From positions 1-10,421 of the forward strand of contig AUXH01000652.1 in NCBI GenBank assembly GCA_000482145.1: 10,421 nt of DNA. The letters are read 5' to 3'. Positions 7,308 to 10,421 of this stretch are shown in pieces; the first letter of the stretch is position 1, and every line of letters starts with the position of its first letter. A program made the translations under genes and the position numbers. Below the pieces are notes generated by a model, which did not search any database, was not told where the DNA came from, and worked only from the letters and a program-made list of their open reading frames with translations. Source of the DNA: Strigomonas culicis (Eukaryota > Euglenozoa > Kinetoplastea > Trypanosomatida > Trypanosomatidae).

Positions 7308-7373
7308 ACACAGTGGAGAAGCTTAGCAGTGCGATTCCTTGAAACGTGGCAACAGTACAATGCATGTCACGGC

Positions 7374-9530
7374 TCAGTTTCTCCCTCTCCCACCACCACC
7401 ACGACCACCACGCCCGCGGCCGCGGCCGCGACCCTGGAAATCTTGCGTCTGTCGCACGCGCCGTTCCGCATAGGGGCCGAGAGCCGAAACGCTGCCGGCA
7501 GTACCGATAACCAAATGCTGCAGGTGCGTCAGATTATTCGGGTCTACATGAAGGAACATATCGTTGTGGTCCCAGTAGGCAATTAGTGTACTACCATCTG
7601 AGATGATGCGGTTGAGGAAGACGCGCACCTTCCCTTCCTCCAGGCAATACTTCGCTGCCAGTTGGGCAACAGAGAAGGTGGAAAAGCTGCTTCGGTTGTT
7701 CAGACAGAAGATGCACAGGGCGGTCTCCTTCAAGTGCGACAGATAGCGCTCCAGCACCGCATCCTTGTTCGGCAACGACTCCCATGCCGCAATGCCTTTA
7801 ACAGACTCCTGAGCTCTCTCAAAATCACCGACCTTGAGTGCCTTGTACGCGGCGGCTATTCTATCCTGTACAGGTGTCGTGTACCACGTGCTACCAAGCG
7901 AGTCTCCCTTGCCTACGGCGCGGTGGAAGAATTTGCAGCGGTTCTTTCGCTCAAACGGGTTCTTGGCCTCGTTCAATGTGTCAATCACAAGCGCACTGAG
8001 TAGTGCGGCGAGTTCAAGGTGCGTCGATGGAATTCGGAAGTGCAGGGGCAGAACGTTGTCGCGGAAATTGAGAAGCTCATCATCGTCACTTACCAACCGG
8101 CGCTGGGGGGTGCTCTGGCCAAGCTGCACATCCTGGTGCTCGATTGCCCACAGGCGCTTGAAGATGAAGTAGGACTGATCGATATCGCCTAAGGAGAAGG
8201 CGGTCAGCCCAATCTGCGCAAGGGCTCGGTTGTAGAGAATGGCCAGAGGGATGTGTTCTGTGATGTCGTTATCCTCCAAAAACGAAATGAGCCCCGAGCG
8301 CAAGATAAAATCGCGACCCTCGCGGTACTTGCCACTTAACGCCAGTTGGTAGGCGATGTAGCAGATGGCCTTCTTCTTGTCTTCTCCGTCGTTGCTCAGC
8401 ACGGAATAGAGGGCTCGGATACTCTCGGTAACGGAACTGACCACTATATTCCTTCTCTGGCGCTTCATTTCCTTGAAGAGAATATCGTGAGCACCCTGGC
8501 GACGAGGCCCAAGGGTGTCCAGGAGAATGGTATAGCACCTCATTTCACCGCGACGATTGTTTCGTTCCTTGTAGTACCCAACGACTGCATCAGTGATATC
8601 GACGAGTTCGTTCTCCAAGTAAGGAACAGCATTGTACTGGGTTGTGTTGTTGTTAAACGTTTGCGCAAAGCGCAGAAGGTTCAAGTGGATTTTGTACAGC
8701 AGCTCGCTCATGCCACCCGCGAGGGAAGCTTTATGGGAGGTAATCTCGGATGAATCCTCAGACACCGCCACGCTCGGATGCGCTGCGATAATATCGAACA
8801 GCTTGGTGACAATAGCAAGAGAGCCTTTGATGTTGGAAACAGTTGGCGCGCTTCGGCTGCTCTCCAGTAGCGTATCCGCTGCCAGAGAGAGAGAGGTCAG
8901 TTGAAGTGCAATGTAGCCCTTCCGTCCGCACGTGGTGGCAATCTTCTCGAAGTCGCCGCATTTCTTGCGTCTATTGTCTACCAGCTCCTTGATCAGCTTG
9001 ATGCAGTCCTCTTCAGTCGCAACAGTCTCGTCCCCCTCGTCCTCCTCCTCTTTAGGCGCTTGAAAACTGTTCACAATTTGCTCCACCCACATGGTAAATT
9101 CCACGAATGCGGGAACCAGGAGCTTCAGACTATCATAGTCCTTTCCAGAATTGAAGTCATGGCGAGTCTTGTCCGTTAGACTATCTGTGACATCCTTCAT
9201 CTCGCCGACGCACTCCACTACTGAGTCGGGCAATTCGCGGAACTTTCTCACGTGCGTTTCGGCCAGTTTTCTCATTTTGTTGAACGCTGTGAGTGCGTCC
9301 GACATGGCAGACTCTTCGTAGTTGTAGATGAAATTGTCCGCAGCTTGCTGCAGATCATTCCGTGACTTGATATCACCCGCCACGACTTCCTTGGCCTCCA
9401 CTTCACCCTCGTTCGTCGCCTCGAGAGCGTACCATTTAGGATCAATCCTGTCCTCAACCTTGACCTCCATCTCCTCGCTGCTCTCATCCTCGCTATCCGA
9501 AGAAAGCCGCTCAAAGTATTCGTTACCCAT
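7374..9530 (-). CDS. EIF3C: Eukaryotic translation initiation factor 3 subunit c
   Basis: eIF3c is a core subunit of eIF3, which binds the 40S ribosomal subunit and helps recruit the mRNA and initiator tRNA complex in the cytosol. The 718-residue product starts with an acidic Ser/Asp/Glu stretch (10-20, LSSDSEDESSEE-like, plausible CK2 sites) as in other eIF3c proteins, and has a second acidic patch at 160-175. Helical repeats fill 175-550; the segment around 388-470, with ILYNRALAQIGL (431-442), resembles the equivalent eIF3c region containing ILYNR. The PCI and winged-helix module spans about 553-668, including DRIAAAYKALKVGDF (556-570). The last 19 residues are an RG-rich tail with seven arginines, a likely RNA-binding and arginine-methylation site. 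The protein is shorter than the human subunit of about 900 residues. The first in-frame ATG lies 59 bases after a strong CAG acceptor; the frame upstream of it translates the pyrimidine tract. Confidence 0.94.
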   Translation of the reverse strand: MGNEYFERLSSDSEDESSEEMEVKVEDRIDPKWYALEATNEGEVEAKEVVAGDIKSRNDLQQAADNFIYNYEESAMSDALTAFNKMRKLAETHVRKFRELPDSVVECVGEMKDVTDSLTDKTRHDFNSGKDYDSLKLLVPAFVEFTMWVEQIVNSFQAPKEEEDEGDETVATEEDCIKLIKELVDNRRKKCGDFEKIATTCGRKGYIALQLTSLSLAADTLLESSRSAPTVSNIKGSLAIVTKLFDIIAAHPSVAVSEDSSEITSHKASLAGGMSELLYKIHLNLLRFAQTFNNNTTQYNAVPYLENELVDITDAVVGYYKERNNRRGEMRCYTILLDTLGPRRQGAHDILFKEMKRQRRNIVVSSVTESIRALYSVLSNDGEDKKKAICYIAYQLALSGKYREGRDFILRSGLISFLEDNDITEHIPLAILYNRALAQIGLTAFSLGDIDQSYFIFKRLWAIEHQDVQLGQSTPQRRLVSDDDELLNFRDNVLPLHFRIPSTHLELAALLSALVIDTLNEAKNPFERKNRCKFFHRAVGKGDSLGSTWYTTPVQDRIAAAYKALKVGDFERAQESVKGIAAWESLPNKDAVLERYLSHLKETALCIFCLNNRSSFSTFSVAQLAAKYCLEEGKVRVFLNRIISDGSTLIAYWDHNDMFLHVDPNNLTHLQHLVIGTAGSVSALGPYAERRVRQTQDFQGRGRGRGRGGRGGGGRGRN

Positions 9531-9589
9531 TTTCGTGTAATCAAGCGAAGATACCTTATCACGATACGGGTTGAAAAGAAAACAGGAAA

Positions 9590-9628
9590 CTGTTGGGGAA
9601 ACAACGAAAAGAAAAAAAAAGAAAAACT
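9590..9628 (-). promoter_or_regulatory. Predicted spliced-leader acceptor for eIF3c
   Basis: A near-pure pyrimidine tract on the minus strand (complement of about 9594-9626) ends in CCAACAG, with the AG at 9591-9590. It is the first AG after the tract and yields a 59-base leader. It rules out translation starting further upstream in the same frame. Confidence 0.8.
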
Positions 9629-9795
9629 GTGACTGAATAGAACGGGAAAAGAGCAAAAAGTGATGATAACAGTGTTCAGAAAAGTATCAAGGAAACACAG
9701 TCGCTCCAAGCAGGTTGCAGGTTTCGTGCCTTCATTGTACAGACTTGCTTTTTTTTTTCTTTTGTAGTAGCAGAAGGGAAACAAAGCAGAAAAGC

Positions 9796-10293
9796 TTAAT
9801 GTGATGATAATAGGTTGGTAAGGGTCATCAATAACTCTTTGATCGTCTCTTTTTCAGAGCTCTCCGTACACAAATCGAGCAAGTTTAACAATGAGGCGTG
9901 AATAATTCGCCACTCTTTTCGTCCAGCTAACTCCAAAATACCACTTTTAAAAACGTTTACTACGGTGAGCAGGTTTGCAACCACGATGGTGCAACTTTGT
10001 GAATCTGTGGCCAACCAATTGGGGGTCCTCCTTACAATATCTGCTATTGTATCCGGTGGTAGTTGCATCGCGCCGGAAACGGACAACACTTCAGTCGTGA
10101 AGCATGATGCCTCTGAGAGTGTTTGCTCATTTCTATGCAACGGCATCGAGGCCAATGACACTCCGCCAACAATTGACGCCTGGCACATGAAGTCCTGCAA
10201 AAGGTTTGACAGCAAGTTGTCCACCTCGTGAACGTATTGCGTGCGCTCCCTGAGAGATGAAGCAACAGATTCACAAATGTCGTTGATTTCCAT
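9796..10293 (-). CDS. Small helical protein of unknown function
   Basis: I do not recognise this 165-residue protein. It looks largely alpha-helical, with leucine-rich amphipathic stretches at about 2-36 (ending NLLSNLLQDFM), 80-120 and 127-163 (SLLNLLDLC and LLMTLTNLL). The middle, about 37-80, is less regular. There is no signal peptide, clear membrane segment or catalytic motif; the helical hairpins could form a HEAT-like or complex-scaffold fold, but this is inference. The gene is supported by an ATG placed 28 bases after a clear pyrimidine tract and CAG acceptor, and by an uninterrupted frame in the same direction as its neighbours. It is transcribed upstream of eIF3c, with 265 bases between the two coding regions. 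It contains codons (such as TTA) avoided in PDI, consistent with lower expression. Confidence 0.8.
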   Translation of the reverse strand: MEINDICESVASSLRERTQYVHEVDNLLSNLLQDFMCQASIVGGVSLASMPLHRNEQTLSEASCFTTEVLSVSGAMQLPPDTIADIVRRTPNWLATDSQSCTIVVANLLTVVNVFKSGILELAGRKEWRIIHASLLNLLDLCTESSEKETIKELLMTLTNLLSSH

Positions 10294-10321
10294 AAGAAGG
10301 AGGGACGACGAATTGGTACAG

Positions 10322-10352
10322 CTGCGAAGTGAAAAAGAAGAAGGGCGGGAAG
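10322..10352 (-). promoter_or_regulatory. Predicted spliced-leader acceptor for the 165-residue gene
   Basis: On the minus strand a pyrimidine-rich run (complement of about 10327-10352) is followed by CAG, the AG being at 10323-10322. This gives a 28-base leader before the ATG at 10293. The longer (CT)n repeat further upstream could add to the tract. Trypanosomatid mRNAs receive a capped spliced leader at such sites. Confidence 0.75.
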
Positions 10353-10388
10353 TAGAGGCAGGTAGACAGACAGACAGAGTGACAAGGC

Positions 10389-10390
<2 letters not shown>

Positions 10391-10421
<31 letters not shown>
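10391..10421. repeat. (GA)15 dinucleotide repeat at the right edge
   Basis: Fifteen GA units plus a final G run to the last base, so the repeat is probably cut by the edge. On the coding strand it reads (CT)n, upstream of the acceptor of the 165-residue gene. Confidence 0.95.

Larger units (their letters stand above)
6673..7373 (-). other. eIF3c 3' UTR and intergenic region
   Basis: No gene supported in about 700 bases. Reading in the coding direction, it starts with eIF3c 3' UTR holding a (CA)n repeat (7285-7307), passes through A/T homopolymers around 6860-7080, and ends with the acceptor and leader of the methyltransferase-like gene. Confidence 0.7.

Noticed and set aside
7031..7342. Plus-strand frame of about 100 codons in the region between eIF3c and the methyltransferase-like gene
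   Set aside because: It is lysine-rich from A runs and Val/Cys-rich from the (TG)n repeat, and is opposite to the direction of transcription.
9531..9656. A Phe-rich extension of eIF3c resembling a signal peptide
   Set aside because: It translates the pyrimidine tract upstream of a strong CAG acceptor, has no ATG of its own, and a signal peptide makes no sense for a cytosolic initiation factor.

Overview
This window comes from the nuclear genome of a trypanosomatid (kinetoplastid) protist. All six supported genes lie on the minus strand, head to tail and without introns. Nearly every gene is preceded, in the direction of transcription, by a long pyrimidine tract and then an AG close to the start codon, which is the signature of spliced-leader trans-splicing acceptors in a polycistronic unit. 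Intergenic DNA is AT-rich and full of homopolymers and dinucleotide repeats, while the coding regions have a moderate base composition, so this is probably not a typical high-GC Leishmania. An insect trypanosomatid or a relative fits, but the genus cannot be fixed from the sequence alone. Standard stop codons (TAA, TAG, TGA) end the genes.

Transcription runs from right to left. The order is: a 165-residue helical protein of unknown function (10293-9796); translation initiation factor eIF3 subunit c with a PCI domain and an RG-rich tail (9530-7374); a membrane-anchored, methyltransferase-like protein with a degraded cofactor motif (6672-5857); a 351-residue coiled-coil protein (5421-4366); a cytochrome b5-fused front-end fatty acid desaturase, probably delta-6 (4063-2882); and a secreted or ER protein disulfide isomerase with two CGHC thioredoxin domains (2145-733). 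The left 732 bases hold the PDI 3' UTR and intergenic sequence. Both window ends are (GA)n repeats, which read as (CT)n on the coding strand.

From memory, PDI, a desaturase and eIF3c also sit close together near the end of Leishmania major chromosome 36, so this looks like a conserved syntenic block. Genes in such units share transcription but usually not function: protein folding and lipid desaturation both act at the ER, while eIF3c acts in cytosolic translation. Regulation is expected to be post-transcriptional through UTRs. I found no mobile element, CRISPR array, structural RNA gene or clear novel multi-gene system. The most interesting items are the degenerate methyltransferase, the atypical ER-retrieval tail, the AU-hairpin leader of the desaturase, the repeat-bearing desaturase 3' UTR and the two orphan proteins.
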